The notes under the pieces were generated by a model that searched no databases, was not told where the DNA came from, and worked only from the letters and a program-made list of their open reading frames with translations. A program made the translations under genes and the position numbers. This document shows positions 1-63,044 of a DNA stretch of 64,000 bases, piece by piece. The stretch covers positions 272,501-336,500 of the forward strand of contig OX422198.1 of NCBI GenBank assembly GCA_949130485.1, given 5' to 3'. The number at the start of each line of letters is the position of its first letter. Within the stretch, counting starts at the first letter, position 1. Source of the stretch: Agelas oroides (taxonomy: Eukaryota; Porifera; Demospongiae; Agelasida; Agelasidae).

Positions 1-10
1 GCTCGTCCCC

Positions 11-54
11 AGGCCGTTCCGCCTCCAGTATTCAACCGGAGGCGGGAATGGCCT
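11..54. repeat. short foldback hairpin upstream of KATNAL2
   Basis: Positions 11-26 and 38-54 are near-perfect inverted repeats around an 11-base loop. The arm (AGGCC..CCGCCTCC) resembles the inner arm of the 404-bp foldback elements near 47.6 and 50.6 kb, so this is probably a fragment of the same family. It lies about 70 bp before the KATNAL2 start codon and would sit in its promoter or 5' leader. Confidence 0.6.
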
Positions 55-125
55 GAGCAGCCCACCTTGTGTGCATGTGGTTGCGTATGTGCGCCAGCTT
101 AGTCTAGCAGCTAGCAGGCGTCAGC

Positions 126-6144
<6,019 letters not shown>

Positions 6145-7520
6145 CACTGTCTTGTTTGTCTGTACCATAATCATACACCCATGGGTGAGGGTGATAATTT
6201 TGTGGCTCTTCATAAAGGGGGGGTATTTTATATGCCCACTCACCACTGCATACACAAACTGCCTGCAACAACTTGCAACGTTGAATGCAGTCTCTCGTCT
6301 AGCCTAGTTCCCTGTGGGTGAATGTAGTCTCTCTTCTAGCCTAGTTCCCTGTGGGTGAATGTAGTCTCTCGTCTAGCCTAGTTTCCTGTGGGTGAATGTA
6401 GTCTCTCGTCTAGCCTAGTTTCCTGTGGGTGAATGCAGTCTCTCGTCTAGCCTAGTTCCCTGTGGGTGAATGCAGTCTCTCGTCTAGCCTAGTTCCCTGT
6501 GGGTGAATGCAGTCTCTCGTCTAGCCTAGTTCCCTGCGGGTGAATGCAGTCTCTTGTCTAGCCTAGTTCCCTGAGGGTGAATGCAGTCTCTCGTCTAGCC
6601 TATATAGTTCCCTGAGGGTGAATGCATCTCTCGTCTAGCCTAGTTCCCTGCAGGTGAACTAGCTGAAACTGGTTAGTGTAGTGGAGTAGTATGCAGGTTA
6701 CCAGGGAAACAGGTGTGCAAAAGGTGGACACCAGGAACTCCTTTTCCCCCTCCCCTCAGTGCTGGAAACCAGGCTGTCTCTTGTCATGTGTCAGTATATA
6801 CGTACAAATGGTGCCTGTCTTCATTTGTTAGTCACTCCTCTTTCACCATATACAGCCTCCACTAGTGCTGCTTGACATAACAGGGCTCTTTGCAATACTC
6901 AGTACATGGTGGACTTATGACGGTTCATGTTTTGAGGACTTATTCTTGCTCTGAGTCTGAGTCCAAATCTGATCACTTCCCAATCAAGGTAGGAAGGAGA
7001 GAGATTGGTAAGGGAGGGGAGAGAGGAGAGGGGAGAACAGGATAGAAGAGAGGGAAGGGAAACGAAAAGGACAAAACAGGAGGGGGGAGAGAGAAGATAA
7101 AGGTGTGTGCGGAGTTTTCTGAGGTACTGCTGTTTGTCTTCCCAGACTGCCCATACATCCACTCTTATTGGGCACAGAGTGGTTTGGAGGGAAAGAACAG
7201 TGGGCACAACAGCTGCCAAGCTGTGTATTTAGGCAGACATCTCTAATCCCTTTTCAATGGGCGGAGTCCACATTATTAGAGTACAAATTGGCTTGGACAC
7301 TTGAAGCTACAAGCGTTCAGCAAAATTATCATAATAATGGTTCCACAAATTTGGTATTAATCTTTGTCCCTCAGTGTGCTAATCTTATTGTACAGAAAAA
7401 AACAAAAACACGTACTGAGAAACTGTGTTTCAAGCTACTTAGCTACAAGTCGATAATGGAAATTACATAAGCAAATTGGAATTAGAGAGTCGGACACGTT
7501 TAGTGTAATAAGTCTACACA
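6145..7520. other. intergenic, KATNAL2 / TSR gene tail-to-tail
   Basis: No exon was recognised. Positions 6283-6660 hold a 37-bp minisatellite (about 10 copies of a unit containing GTCTCTCGTCTAGCC). 6990-7110 is purine-rich. No canonical AATAAA was found close after the KATNAL2 stop. Confidence 0.7.
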
Positions 7521-8345
7521 TTATGGCATAGGGGTCGGGGATGGTTCGATGACAACGGCGGTAGTTGCGACTGTGGGTTGAGGGCAACTAACGCAGCAGC
7601 TGCTTGCAATGGGATTGCCACATTGTCCAATCCTTGCCAGAAAGGCACACCCAGTTGGTTCACCATCACACCCCACATCTGCAGAGGAGAACAACTTGAA
7701 AAGTTCTCGTGATCGTTCAGGTGGCAGCTACCCTTGGTAAGGCTAGCTCAGTCCCAGGCTTCCCTCATCTTTGTTTTTCGGTTTACACTCAGTCAGAAAC
7801 AGAAGAATGGCAAAAACAGACCTGAGTACTAGCTGCTCTGAAAGCTGCCAACAGTCGAGTCTGAAATCATAATGGGGCAGGAGGGGCAAGGTTTACCCCT
7901 TGGTTGGCCAGCCTTGTCTCCAGGCCCCCCTAGCTTCTTCATCACAGCTTGTCCTTGCAAGTGACAAAAGCTATGGCAGAGGCTCTATACAAGAAGCTTA
8001 GATGTGGAAGCAAGCAGCTGAGCACGGCATTGTTGCAACTGTGAACAGTGACAGGAATTGTGTGTGCAGCTGCCACAAATGGAAATCTTTAATCCTTGGA
8101 ATTTTAATTTTTTTTTTACAAATTGCAAGGGCCCACCCGAACTGTGAAAATGTGTCCCTTGAAAGTTTGGCATTATACAGTATTATACCTGGGCAACGCT
8201 GTTCAAAGCAAGGGATGACACTAACAGGTCTTCGAAACTGTGAGCAAAAACGCTCGTCAATCACGTCACCAGTTGTGCCACCAATCAGACGACGATTACA
8301 GGTCACATTGCGTGTTCTCACTCCGGTACCACATGAGACAGAACA
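7521..8345 (-). CDS. thrombospondin type-1 repeat and PLAC domain protein (ADAMTS/papilin-like), last two exons
   Basis: Two minus-strand exons, 8345-8189 and 7678-7521, join in phase 1. The first encodes a thrombospondin type-1 repeat: CSVSCGTGVRTR, then CNRR, DERFCSQ and CFEQRCP, six cysteines with TSR spacing. The second encodes a PLAC (protease and lacunin) domain, C-x5-C-x7-C-x8-CC-x2-C, then a Pro/Thr tail and TAA at 7521-7523. TSR followed by a C-terminal PLAC is the layout of ADAMTS proteases, ADAMTS-like proteins and papilin, secreted matrix proteins; which one cannot be told, because the 5' exons are not in the window. The acceptor of the TSR exon (8346-8348) abuts a (CA)n tract that runs toward the N gap. 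Confidence 0.8.
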
Positions 8346-8352
8346 CTGGAGG

Positions 8353-8522
<170 letters not shown>

Positions 8523-8722
8523 NNNNNNNNNNNNNNNNNNNNNNNNNNNNNNNNNNNNNNNNNNNNNNNNNNNNNNNNNNNNNNNNNNNNNNNNNNNNNN
8601 NNNNNNNNNNNNNNNNNNNNNNNNNNNNNNNNNNNNNNNNNNNNNNNNNNNNNNNNNNNNNNNNNNNNNNNNNNNNNNNNNNNNNNNNNNNNNNNNNNNN
8701 NNNNNNNNNNNNNNNNNNNNNN
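8523..8722. other. assembly gap (200 N)
   Basis: Exactly 200 N, a round number that usually marks a gap of unknown length. The left flank carries the 3' end of a minus-strand TSR gene, the right flank an internal exon of plus-strand HERC1; both genes lack their 5' parts here. Confidence 0.98.
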
Positions 8723-8843
8723 GGGATAAGGGAGGGAGGGAAGTAAGGAAGAGAAGGCGGGGGGAAGAAGGGAGAATGAAGAGTGATATGATTCTCCTCT
8801 TGAACGTGTCCCCTTCCCCCTCTTGTCTCCACTCACCTTCCAG

Positions 8844-33976
<25,133 letters not shown>

Positions 33977-34369
33977 GGGTGTGAATTTCTAGACTAAATT
34001 TGTAGACTATTTATATTATGATTTGCACATAACAGTTCTGTATTGTGAAGCACATAAACATTTCTATTCAGTATTATTATGGAAAATATACTTGATTTAT
34101 TCTAGCTAGTCTGTATTCTCATGTAAATTTCTCATAGTGAAGACAGTAAAATTAAATATTTGTCCCAGATCCCTAGCGAGTCTGTATTCTCATGTAAATT
34201 TCTCATAGTGAAGACGGTAAATTAAATATTTGTCCCAGAGAAGAGAGAGATGATTTTGAACACAACTTGAACACATTATGCAAAATGGCTGAAAAGTCAA
34301 AGTCAGGAAAACAAAATGGCCGCCTCTTTTAGTGTAAGGTCAAGAGACCAGCTGTACAAGTGAACTTAA
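33977..34369. other. convergent intergenic spacer, HERC1 / TP53BP1
   Basis: Only 393 bp separate the two stop codons. A roughly 65-bp direct duplication (34104-34170 and 34173-34238) contains ATTAAA signals usable by HERC1 (first at 34151-34156). On the minus strand an AATAAA lies at 34101-34096, 270 bp after the TP53BP1 stop. The two 3' UTRs may therefore overlap. Confidence 0.5.
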
Positions 34370-54644
<20,275 letters not shown>

Positions 54645-56216
54645 TTAGACACGCTGATCGTTTCACCTGGGAACCGTAAAATTATATGTTCATACTATCT
54701 CTCTGTCCCATGGCTGTTTGTCTACCCATGGCCCAGGGCTAGGCTCCCGCACATTATGCTTCATTGCTATCCTATTATGCTATTCCTTTATTCCTGGTAA
54801 TTTTACCAATTATGCTCAGTTATCTTCCCCATTATGCCCAATGTGTACACAGCGTTTACGAGACAGTTCTGATCGCGTAGGAGCCTTGAGTCTGTCCAGC
54901 AATGATACAGTCCACTCGGAAGATGTGGACTCCGTCTCCTTGGTCATACTACCCGAGCCTGATATGAGCTGTTGCAAGAGTCAGACGTTGCGATCCTCGC
55001 GCTAGTAGTACCTAGCGTGAGCGGTATATACGTATACTACAGTTACTTTACACGTGGCATTGTTTAGTATTTCTTACTAGGTTCAATTACGTAAGCGTGT
55101 TGCGCTTACCCATTATGCTCAAGATTGTGCTTATGCTAATAGTTGCCTATTATGCTTTAAATTATGCCGGCGTAATGTGCGCATGTCTACCCATGGCCCA
55201 GGGTAGACAAATAGCTCTGTCATCCATAGGGGGTACGGTACCTTGAATAGCCCATTATTGTGAACACAAAGAGAGAGTAACAAAGGGGCGACACATTCTT
55301 CCTTTTGATCAACACCACCACATATACTGCCATGTATAAACCTATCTCCAAGACGGCAGCACATGCACAGGTTTCAATATATAGCTTTTCATGAAGTAAC
55401 CATATGCTAGTCTGGCGAAGCCAGACCCAAGCATAGCGCGAGGGTCTGGTCGCAAGCCTATATTGCGATTTGTACCCACTGCAGAAATATTGCAGTCCAA
55501 TCAGATTGCAGAACACGTAATTACGACATACTGACATCCGGTGAAAACAGTAATCTTCGTTATTCGGGAGAACTTGTCAAACACGTTACGTTGACAAAGA
55601 TTTAGAAAGTGTTTGAAAAGCAGTCACAACTTGGCCGAGTTAGGAACTGCATGAACTGGGCTACAATGACCCGAAGCCTGAATTAAAAAACTGATTAGGC
55701 ATTACGTAATCCACGTGATAATTGCATTCCTACCGTACAAAACACAATATTGGCTTGCGACCAGACCCTCGCACTTCACGCTCAGGTCTGGCTTCGCCAG
55801 ACTAACCATATGCATGGAAATTACGAGTTGATACGGCGCCAGTGTAGGCACTCTTTTGTAAAGGCTCAGGTACCAATATTCCCCCACATAAAGGGCTGTA
55901 CCCCCTACACTATACACAAGGGGGCTGTAACGTACATTTATAAAGACACAAATTGTGTGACAAACTCGTGAATCTTAATTAACACCCTTCTTGTTTCAGC
56001 ATTGGCTTATGTATTAGGCCTTCCCTTGGCTACCTTAGCTTTACTAGTTGCTTTCATGGTAAGTACAGTTCGCTATAACTCACCTACAAACGTTCAAAAC
56101 CTTCCAAAAAGGCCAAGGCACATGGCATGCTCCAGCGTGTTTGATTCGAAGTGTTTTCCCGCGCTACCCCGCGCTCCTATGACGTCATTTGATTACTTTC
56201 ACATAACTCAAAAATA
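54645..56216. promoter_or_regulatory. shared 5' region of TP53BP1 (-) and WRAP53 (+)
   Basis: The two start codons point away from each other across 1,572 bp, so this region must hold both promoters and 5' leaders, possibly a bidirectional promoter. No TATA box or known site could be assigned. It contains a 397-bp foldback element (55408-55804) and an exon-like segment 56000-56058 (TTTCAG before, GTAAGT after) encoding LAYVLGLPLATLALLVAFM. A CCGCGCTCCTATGACGTCA stretch with a CRE-like TGACGTCA lies 35 bp before the WRAP53 ATG. Confidence 0.5.
55408..55804. mobile_element. 397-bp TAG...CTA foldback element with 9-bp target duplication
   Basis: Terminal arms TAGTCTGGCGAAGCCAGACC and its mirror; each arm is itself a hairpin (GTCTGGC-GAA-GCCAGAC). 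Flanks ACCATATGC lie at 55399-55407 and 55805-55813. Inner arms GTCTGGTCGCAAGCC / GGCTTGCGACCAGAC. Confidence 0.9.
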
Positions 56217-59200
56217 ATGTCAGACGGTTCACAGGGCAAAGAGGAGGGTCTGCACTGGCGCCATTCTCCCCTGGAGTTAATGTGCCACCAGCTGGAACTC
56301 AGCAGCAACTATAGCCGTGCAGCAGTAGGAGAGTGGGGCATGAAACCTGGAGAGGTGGAAGGTGGTATCATAGATAATAATGGTGGTACAGAGTGGACAT
56401 CAACCCCACAGTCAGGGAGCACAGGGTCCAACGAGGACACTGGGAAACCACAGTTTGGTAGTTCGCTGGACCTGTTTGGCTCTGAATCCAATTCTGCAGA
56501 AATGGTTTCACGAGAAACAGGAAACGTACAAGAGAGTAGCTCATTGGAAAGAAGTCGGGACAGTTTAGGGAAGAGACAAAGTAGCTCACTCGACTTGTTT
56601 GCATCCAGCTCAGAGCAAACAGCCACCACTTCGCAATCTAAGAATATGTCACACCCACAGAAACGGGTCAGATTTGACCTTTTGACAAGCTCAATCTCAC
56701 AGGATAACGAACATAAAACGTCTCCTGGTACTGGAAACGTGGCGGCAAATGGACATATTCCCACCCCAATACCTCAACCCAAGGATGTACTGGACATGTT
56801 CAAATTTTATTCTGGGTCCAAAACACTGAAAGGTGGCCCGCCTGACCCATATCGTATGGGTAGGGTGTTTCGAATGGTGGTAAATTGGGGAAGTGTGAAG
56901 GAGGGTGAGGGCTGTATCACTAGAGCTAAATGGTATGTTGCCTAGCAACCAGGGGTCAAGGGTCAAGTTTAAACACCCCTGAACCTGTGCAGTACATATA
57001 GAGGAATGTGAAGGCTAGTGATTGTAGGTTGGTGACCAGAGCACTACTGGTAGGCTGTATCACTAGAGCTAAATGGTACCGTATAGCAGGAAACTTTTGA
57101 GGGAGAAAACTTTTGCGAATTTCGAGGTTTTGTGGCTATTTGTGAAAGTTTTCTCCACGAAATTTGGGGGCCTGGCATCTTTTGGAGGCACCAACGAGCA
57201 ATCCGCCGAAGTTTTCTCCACGAAAATCCACCAATTTGCGAAAGTTTTCTCCTGCGAAAGTTTCCCGCTGTACGGTATATGTGTTTGTCTTGTTACTCAA
57301 ACTCTACAGCAAACTCTACAAAACACACAAGCTATATATACACAATGTTGGTTTGGTTGCCTAGCAACCAGGGGTCAAGGGTCAAGTTTAAACACCCCTG
57401 AACCTGTGCAGTACAGATAGAGGAATGCGAGGGCTAGTGATTGTAGGTTGGTGACCAGAGCACTACTGATGGCTCAAAGCCAGCACTTGTTCTGATCCCC
57501 GTCAACTGCTGGCTTTTTGCTTTCCTCTATTCAGCCTCATATTATCAATAAATACTTTAACCCTTATCATTCTCCCACAGGTCTCCTGATGGTACACTCC
57601 TCCTCTCCTCTGGCCAGGATTGTAAAAGCAGGGTCCTCCTTCTTCCTCTGGAACTCCACACCGGGATTGTCAAGCAGCTTCCGAAGATGGACTGTATACT
57701 CACTCTCAACCATGGTGAACCTGTCTATGACTTCTCGTGGTATCCCAGGATGAACTCGCATGACCCCGCTAGCTGTTGCTTTGCAACCTGCACCAAAGAC
57801 CATCCTGTGCAGCTCTGGGATGTATTTCCTAGCCGTGTTCGAAGTTGCTACTACAGTTACCATAAGGTGCAAGAGTGCATAAGAATGGGCGGCTAGAGTG
57901 AGAGCGTGTAACTCCGTAAATTTGAAACCGGTCAGAATTATTGAACCATTACTAAAAATAGTAACACGTACTGCGCAGCTGCGCAAGACATAAGCCGTTG
58001 TTGCTAAGCACGTACCGGGTGTTCTATTTTTAGTAACAGCTCAATAATTTTGACCAGACTACGGGCTTCTATTGGAGTTACATGCTCTTACTCTAGCCAC
58101 CCGTTCTTTTTTTTTAAATTTTTTCTATAACAATTTTGCAATAGTGCAAGGGTACATAAATAGCAAATTGCTAATTTAATAATGCACCCAGAAAGAAAAC
58201 TAATTAAGTAAGTGTTAAGTATTAAGCATTAGGTGAGGTATTAAGTGTATGATATAATACAGTCTGTTTAAAAGAATGCAATGACTGGCAGTTCTGTGCA
58301 GGTGGAGGTAAGCTGTTCCATAGGGTGATTGTATGTGGGAAAATTGATGACTGATGGGCATTCGTGCGTGTTACTGGCCTTTCAAGGGCTAGTGTACTGG
58401 TGTTTCTACCTGTTCTTATGTCTTATGTGCTCTTGTAAGGTGAGACAGTGCCCCAGGGGAAAAACTCCAGGCTTATAGTTTTATGGACAGACTGATAGTC
58501 TGTTGCTTGACATTATCACACGTGTTTGTAAATTGTTTTTAACAGGTTAGCATATTATCCCTACACAGCAAGTCATGTACAATGTTATATAACCTAGGCA
58601 ACATATAAGGATGTTGTATATCGGTTCTGTTGGCTAGGTAATATTATACAATAGTTACATGATTATATCCCTCCCTGGAGGGTGGTCTTACATGCTAAAA
58701 GGTCACCAATGTGTTAAGTAACCATTCCCCAGGGTAGCCTCGTTCCCAGGCCACTCCCAGATTTTATCTCACAGCCGTGCAAGGGCCACTCCCAGATTTT
58801 AGCTCGCAGCCGTGCGAGATAAAATCTGGGAGTGGCCTGGGAATGAGGCTATCCCCAGAGAGGGGATGTGACCATCACTTCTGTCCTGACTATATCGCTG
58901 GTGAATATAGTTTGAACTTTGACCCCCAGGGCTCCCTAGTATCTCCTACATCCCTTGCATTCAGTGTGGACGGGGAGAGGCTCCACTGTGGGCTCCACAA
59001 CTGCATCAAGACGTTTCCCACCTCCCGTCCTGGGGGTGCCGGAGTGACTCGACCGATTGCTCGGTTTGGAGCTGTCTCTTGTATTGCTCCACACCCCTCC
59101 ATTCTCGGAGTCAGTGCTCTGGGGTCTCGCACTGGCAGTGGTGAGTCAGTGTACATGACACCCTCAAATGAACAAATGAACATTTTAATGTCCAGATAAT

Positions 59201-61303
59201 TATTTTCTCCTAGTCCTGCTCTATTCTGACAATGCAAAGATTCCTGTTGGAGTCATACCAGTGGACCGTAACGGTGGTGTCACCCATGCCCTCTTCTCCC
59301 CTAATGGACTTCTCCTCTTCACTGGATACAGAGCAGTAAGTCAGCCCACTGTTGCCTGGTTATGTACTGTTGCCTGGTTACAAGGCTAGTCAGCTCAGTG
59401 AAGATGAAGTGCCTGGACCTGCAGTTTCTGGTTGTCCACCAGTAATCTTTCATTCAGTAGTGATCTTGGGATTGTGCAGCCCTCTCCCCCTCCTCCCCTC
59501 ACACATGCACATGCACACATGCACACACATAGCTCACATACACACACATGCACACATGCAAACATGCACACATATGCACACGCACACACACACATACACC
59601 AAAGCAGATACCATGCTCAGACAGAGAAAATGCAAAGCATATTATGCTCCAATTTGTCTCAATTGTGCTTCAGTGCTTACAGAAGAATGGTTACGTTTTC
59701 CTCATTGTGTCAAATTTGATGTTCACAAAGTAACACCACCTTAGAAGATAGACATTCTGTTGCCTTGGTAACATTATTGGATGACATTTACTAGTAACAA
59801 TCCAAATAAATGATAAGACACTTGTAAGTCTGTTCTGCAGCGGATGCATGCGTGCACACTGTAAAAACAATGGTGACTACAATTATGTGACTATGCTAAT
59901 TTAAATTTGTGGGAGGTAGTAAAGTTTATTCAAGTATCGGCTCTCACTTCATGAATTCTTTCAGCACTGTATATATCATAAAATTTGCATAGTAAGAATA
60001 GTCACACAACTGTAACCAAACACATGCACGACACACGATCTCAGACTGCAATCAGCTGTCAATAATGATAACAGCTAGTGAACCTAGACTACCTTGTTCC
60101 TAGTCTCATGCCCAGACCCCGCCCTCTCACGAGGAAAAAAAGGGTCTGGTGACCTTCAGCCGATTCCTCGGCTTCATTAAGTTGATTGCTTTTCGACGAG
60201 GAGTTTTGCTCGTGCCAATCACGTTACAGAAAACACAATCTGTGGTTGCAACACCGGAAATTCTTGACTACTTCAACACGATGACACAGCACTTTTTTGG
60301 CGCGTAAATTAGTTATCAGTTCGCAACTATGCATACAATAAGCTATGAATTTTTAATGAAGCCCGAGGAATCAGCCGGATGTCACCAGACCCTCTCCTCG
60401 CAGGTGGGGTCTGGGCACGAGACTACCTTGTTCCCAGACTCTCCCCACTAGCCCAGCTGGGAACAAGGTGCATATTTCTTAGCAAGAGTGCATAAGAACA
60501 GGCAGCTAGAGGAAGAGTGTGTAACTCCAATAGAAGCCCGTACATGTAGTCCAGTCAAAATTATTGAACCGTACTAAAAACAGAACACCCGGCATGTGCT
60601 TAGCAACATGTCTACGTGCAGCTGCGCATACGTGGTAATTACTATTTTTAGTACTGGCGGTAAATTCCGACTGGTTTGGAATTTTACGTAGTTATACGCT
60701 CTTCCTCTAGCCGCCCATTCTTATGCGCTCTTGTCTTTGTAATGCATTATGCTCAATGCAGCAGCTGATTATGCTCAATTTAAGTATGTTGCCTCATTTT
60801 CAGGCCTTTGCCGGCTCCAGTGCTTGCAGTGTGCAAAATGGAGGGAACACCTTTTTTTTATGCATGCTACAAGCGATCAAAAACTAAGGCCCAAGAAATG
60901 AGGCTACAGTTTATGCACAAGCCATGCCAAATCATGAAATGTAACTCTGTGCACCTTGTACCAATAAGCAGTCAGTATATAGCAGAGAGTCTCACATGTA
61001 AGTTGAGAATTTAGCCTTGCAGCAAGCAGCTGTTTTATTAATTTGTTTTATTTTTTTTGTTTTATTTTGTTTTGTTTTGGAACTGTCTGTACATTTGCTG
61101 CCTTGTGCAGTCATTGCAGCTTCTGTTCAGAAAAGTGGGGGAGAATACCTCCACCCACCCAAGTAAAGTGGTATGAAACCCTGGTATCCTATACCCTAGA
61201 CACCCTGGCTCCATTGTTGGGACCTGCGGAGGCCAAATAAACCACTACATGTTCTGAAGAGAAAGGTTTCCAACGGCCAGCCAGTGTACTTTGACCTCTT
61301 CAG
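56217..61303 (+). CDS. WRAP53: WRAP53 / TCAB1 WD40 protein (5 exons found, 3' end missing)
   Basis: WD40 protein that binds CAB-box small Cajal-body RNAs and telomerase RNA and directs them to Cajal bodies; in vertebrates it also acts in break repair. Exons 56217-56932, 57581-57866, 58930-59140, 59214-59335, 61200-61303; phases agree, 479 codons so far. The N-terminus is Ser-rich and disordered, with a basic PQKRVRFD. WD signatures: AKWSPDGTLLLSSGQD, YDFSWYPRMNS, HPVQLWDVF, SLAFSVDGERLHCG, ALFSPNGLLLFTGYRA, LHCWDLRRPNKPL and VSNGQPVYFDLF, matching the order in human TCAB1. About 150 C-terminal residues expected by homology were not found before 63045. The ATG follows a run of A and lies 35 bp after a CRE-like site. 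Confidence 0.87.
56907..57076 (+). repeat. duplication of WRAP53 exon 1 end plus donor
   Basis: GGCTGTATCACTAGAGCTAAATGGTA occurs as the exon 1 end (from 56910) and again from 57053, 143 bp later, in two segments shorter than 20 bp identical throughout. Downstream GCCTAGCAACCAGGGGTC and the following 100 bp are also duplicated (56940- and 57358-). The second donor copy is split by the MITE at 57079. Confidence 0.88.
57079..57275. mobile_element. TA-family MITE inserted in duplicated donor
   Basis: CCGTATAGCAGGAAACTTT...AAAGTTTCCCGCTGTACGG flanked by TA. The insertion point is the TA of the duplicated ATGGTA donor of WRAP53 exon 1. Confidence 0.82.
57871..58112. mobile_element. foldback element starting 4 bp after WRAP53 exon 2 donor
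   Basis: Same family as 49763 and 60484. The left end AAGAGTGCATAAGAATGGG begins after GTGC, the first four intron bases. The right end runs into poly-T at 58106. The following 58120-58730 shows no gene. Confidence 0.78.
58735..58851. mobile_element. 117-bp TAG...CTA foldback element with 9-bp target duplication
   Basis: Arms TAGCCTCGTTCCCAGGCC / GGCCTGGGAATGAGGCTA with inner CACTCCCAGATTTTATCTC mirrored. Flanks TCCCCAGGG (58726-58734) and TCCCCAGAG (58852-58860). It lies 78 bp before WRAP53 exon 3. Confidence 0.82.
60101..60425. mobile_element. 325-bp TAG...CTA foldback element with 9-bp target duplication
   Basis: TAGTCTCATGCCCAGACCCC ... GGGTCTGGGCACGAGACTA. Flanks CCTTGTTCC lie at 60092-60100 and 60426-60434. 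It lies in WRAP53 intron 59336-61199. A partial relative is at about 9143-9200. Confidence 0.87.
60484..60732. mobile_element. ~249-bp foldback element, AAGAGTGCATAAG ends
   Basis: Inverted ends AAGAGTGCATAAGAACAGGC / GCCCATTCTTATGCGCTCTT; third copy of the 49763 family. Confidence 0.78.
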
Positions 61304-61792
61304 GTAGGTCCACTGGTAAGCTAACCTTAATCTTGTTCCCGCAGACCACACACCTGTATTATACTCAAGTGGATTGACACATTCTAACAACTGTACACCT
61401 ATTACACATTTTGGTATTTATACTTGACGACTAATTGGTTGCAAACATATACAATTGGTCTACTAATTGAACCAGTTTGGTCTTTCCTGCATGTGCAAAA
61501 AATACAATTGCGCATGTTCAGTTGACTCAATGACGGCTACGCTTAGTTTTTAATAAGATAGTAGAAACTTGAAGATCTGCATGTTGTAACATCTCAGTTT
61601 CATGCATACCTGTACACTTGCAACAGAATAAGTAGCCATGTTCCTAGGCCTTCATCTCCATTGTTTGCCAGTATGCAAATACGCCTGGGAAATTTTCATT
61701 GGATGCTGGTAGATGCCGGTGATGGTACATGTTTTGGCAAACCAAATATTGGTGGGTTAGCTTACTGTAGTTCTGAAGGATGCACTTGTTCT

Positions 61793-62160
61793 TCATTGGT
61801 TGAAATTTTCCAAGTACAGTTATCATTGGTTGAAATTTTCCAAGTACAGTTATCATTGGTTGAAATTTTCCAAGTACAGTTATCGTTGGTTGAAATTTTC
61901 CAAGTACAATTATCGTTGGTTGCAATTTTCCAAGTACAATTATCGTTGGTTGCAATTTTCCAAGTACAATTATCGTTGGTTGCAATTTTCCAATTACAAT
62001 TATCGTTGGTTGAAATTTCCCAAGTACAGTTATAAATTTTCCAAGTATAGTTGCAATTTTCCAATTACAATTATCGTTGGTTGAAATTTCCCAAGTACAG
62101 TTATAAATTTTCCAAGTATAGTTGAAATTTTCCAAGTACAATTTTCATTGGTTGAAATTT
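61793..62160. repeat. 30-bp array TTGGTTGAAATTTTCCAAGT
   Basis: About 10-12 copies of a 30-bp unit (plus ACAGTTATCA), with shortened units near 62030-62120. Frames open on both strands are periodic artefacts. Confidence 0.93.
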
Positions 62161-62350
62161 TCAAAGAGTTGATGTTAGAGTTATCCCAAGATGGAAATAT
62201 CATAGTGTTACAATGATATTGATACTTTTTTTTGTTTGTTTTCACATTTTCTGAGGTTGATTCCAAGGAGTATAATACTGAAGAAAGTTATAGGTATCTC
62301 TTTATTTGTATATGTGCACGCTATTGACACGCCAACAGTTAGGCAAGAAG

Positions 62351-62446
62351 TAGTCTATCAAGCTAGACCCTCTCTCACCCAGAAAAGTCAGCTTTCTGGT
62401 CTCTCACTTTTCTGGAGGGTGAGAGATGGTCTAGCTTGATAGACTA
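62351..62446. mobile_element. 96-bp TAG...CTA foldback element with 9-bp target duplication
   Basis: TAGTCTATCAAGCTAGACC / GGTCTAGCTTGATAGACTA with inner CTCTCACCC/GGGTGAGAG. Flanks GGCAAGAAG lie at 62342-62350 and 62447-62455. Confidence 0.88.
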
Positions 62447-63044
62447 GGCAAGAAGGGATTTATTAGAGATCTAAGTGCTTTAAGTTGGTGGGAGAAATTG
62501 ATTGCCAACTGTATCTCTGGTTAGCTGGAAAAGAAATTCTAGGCCTACAATGTATCACAGCTAATACTGTGCTACCATAATATTCATGCGTTTATTAGCA
62601 CTCCATGCATGAATATGAACACCCACTTGGTCTGCTAATTTCAAAAAAGGCACTGGTGCTTAGTATCCTGCTTTTAATAGTAGCTACAGGGTTGCTAGCC
62701 ATGACTTCCTTATAATAAAGGTATTGCAAAATCTCTTTAATATGCCCAAAATTTTGCCAAACAACCCAGTTTTTAGTTTTGCATGGCCACACCCTATTCT
62801 TGCAGAATGAGGTGTGGCTTCATAAAACTACCCAATTTTGTACTGGCTGAGTTCAACCACAGGTAATTAAGTATTGTGTAGCCTCATTCCCAGTCTGTTA
62901 TAGAAAGAAAAAATGGCCAAACAGCCTGGGTACAAAGACTGGTACTGTCTGAGTACTAGACATGAAATGATATTCATTGCAATAAGAAATAAACAAAACT
63001 TCAGTTGGTAGCTATGCCAATTGTTAACCTACCATCAAACCTGA

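Larger units (their letters stand above)
61304..63044. other. non-coding stretch between WRAP53 exon 5 and GT92 gene
   Basis: No WD40-like exon was recognised on the plus strand. It holds a 30-bp array (61793-62160) and a 96-bp foldback (62351-62446). The sequence after exon 5's donor (GTAGGT at 61304) is AT-rich. Confidence 0.6.

Noticed and set aside
61342-61386. Candidate WRAP53 exon 6 after CCCGCAG at 61335-61341
   Set aside because: In the required phase it gives a short frame (RPHTCIILKWIDTF) that stops and bears no resemblance to the expected WD blade.
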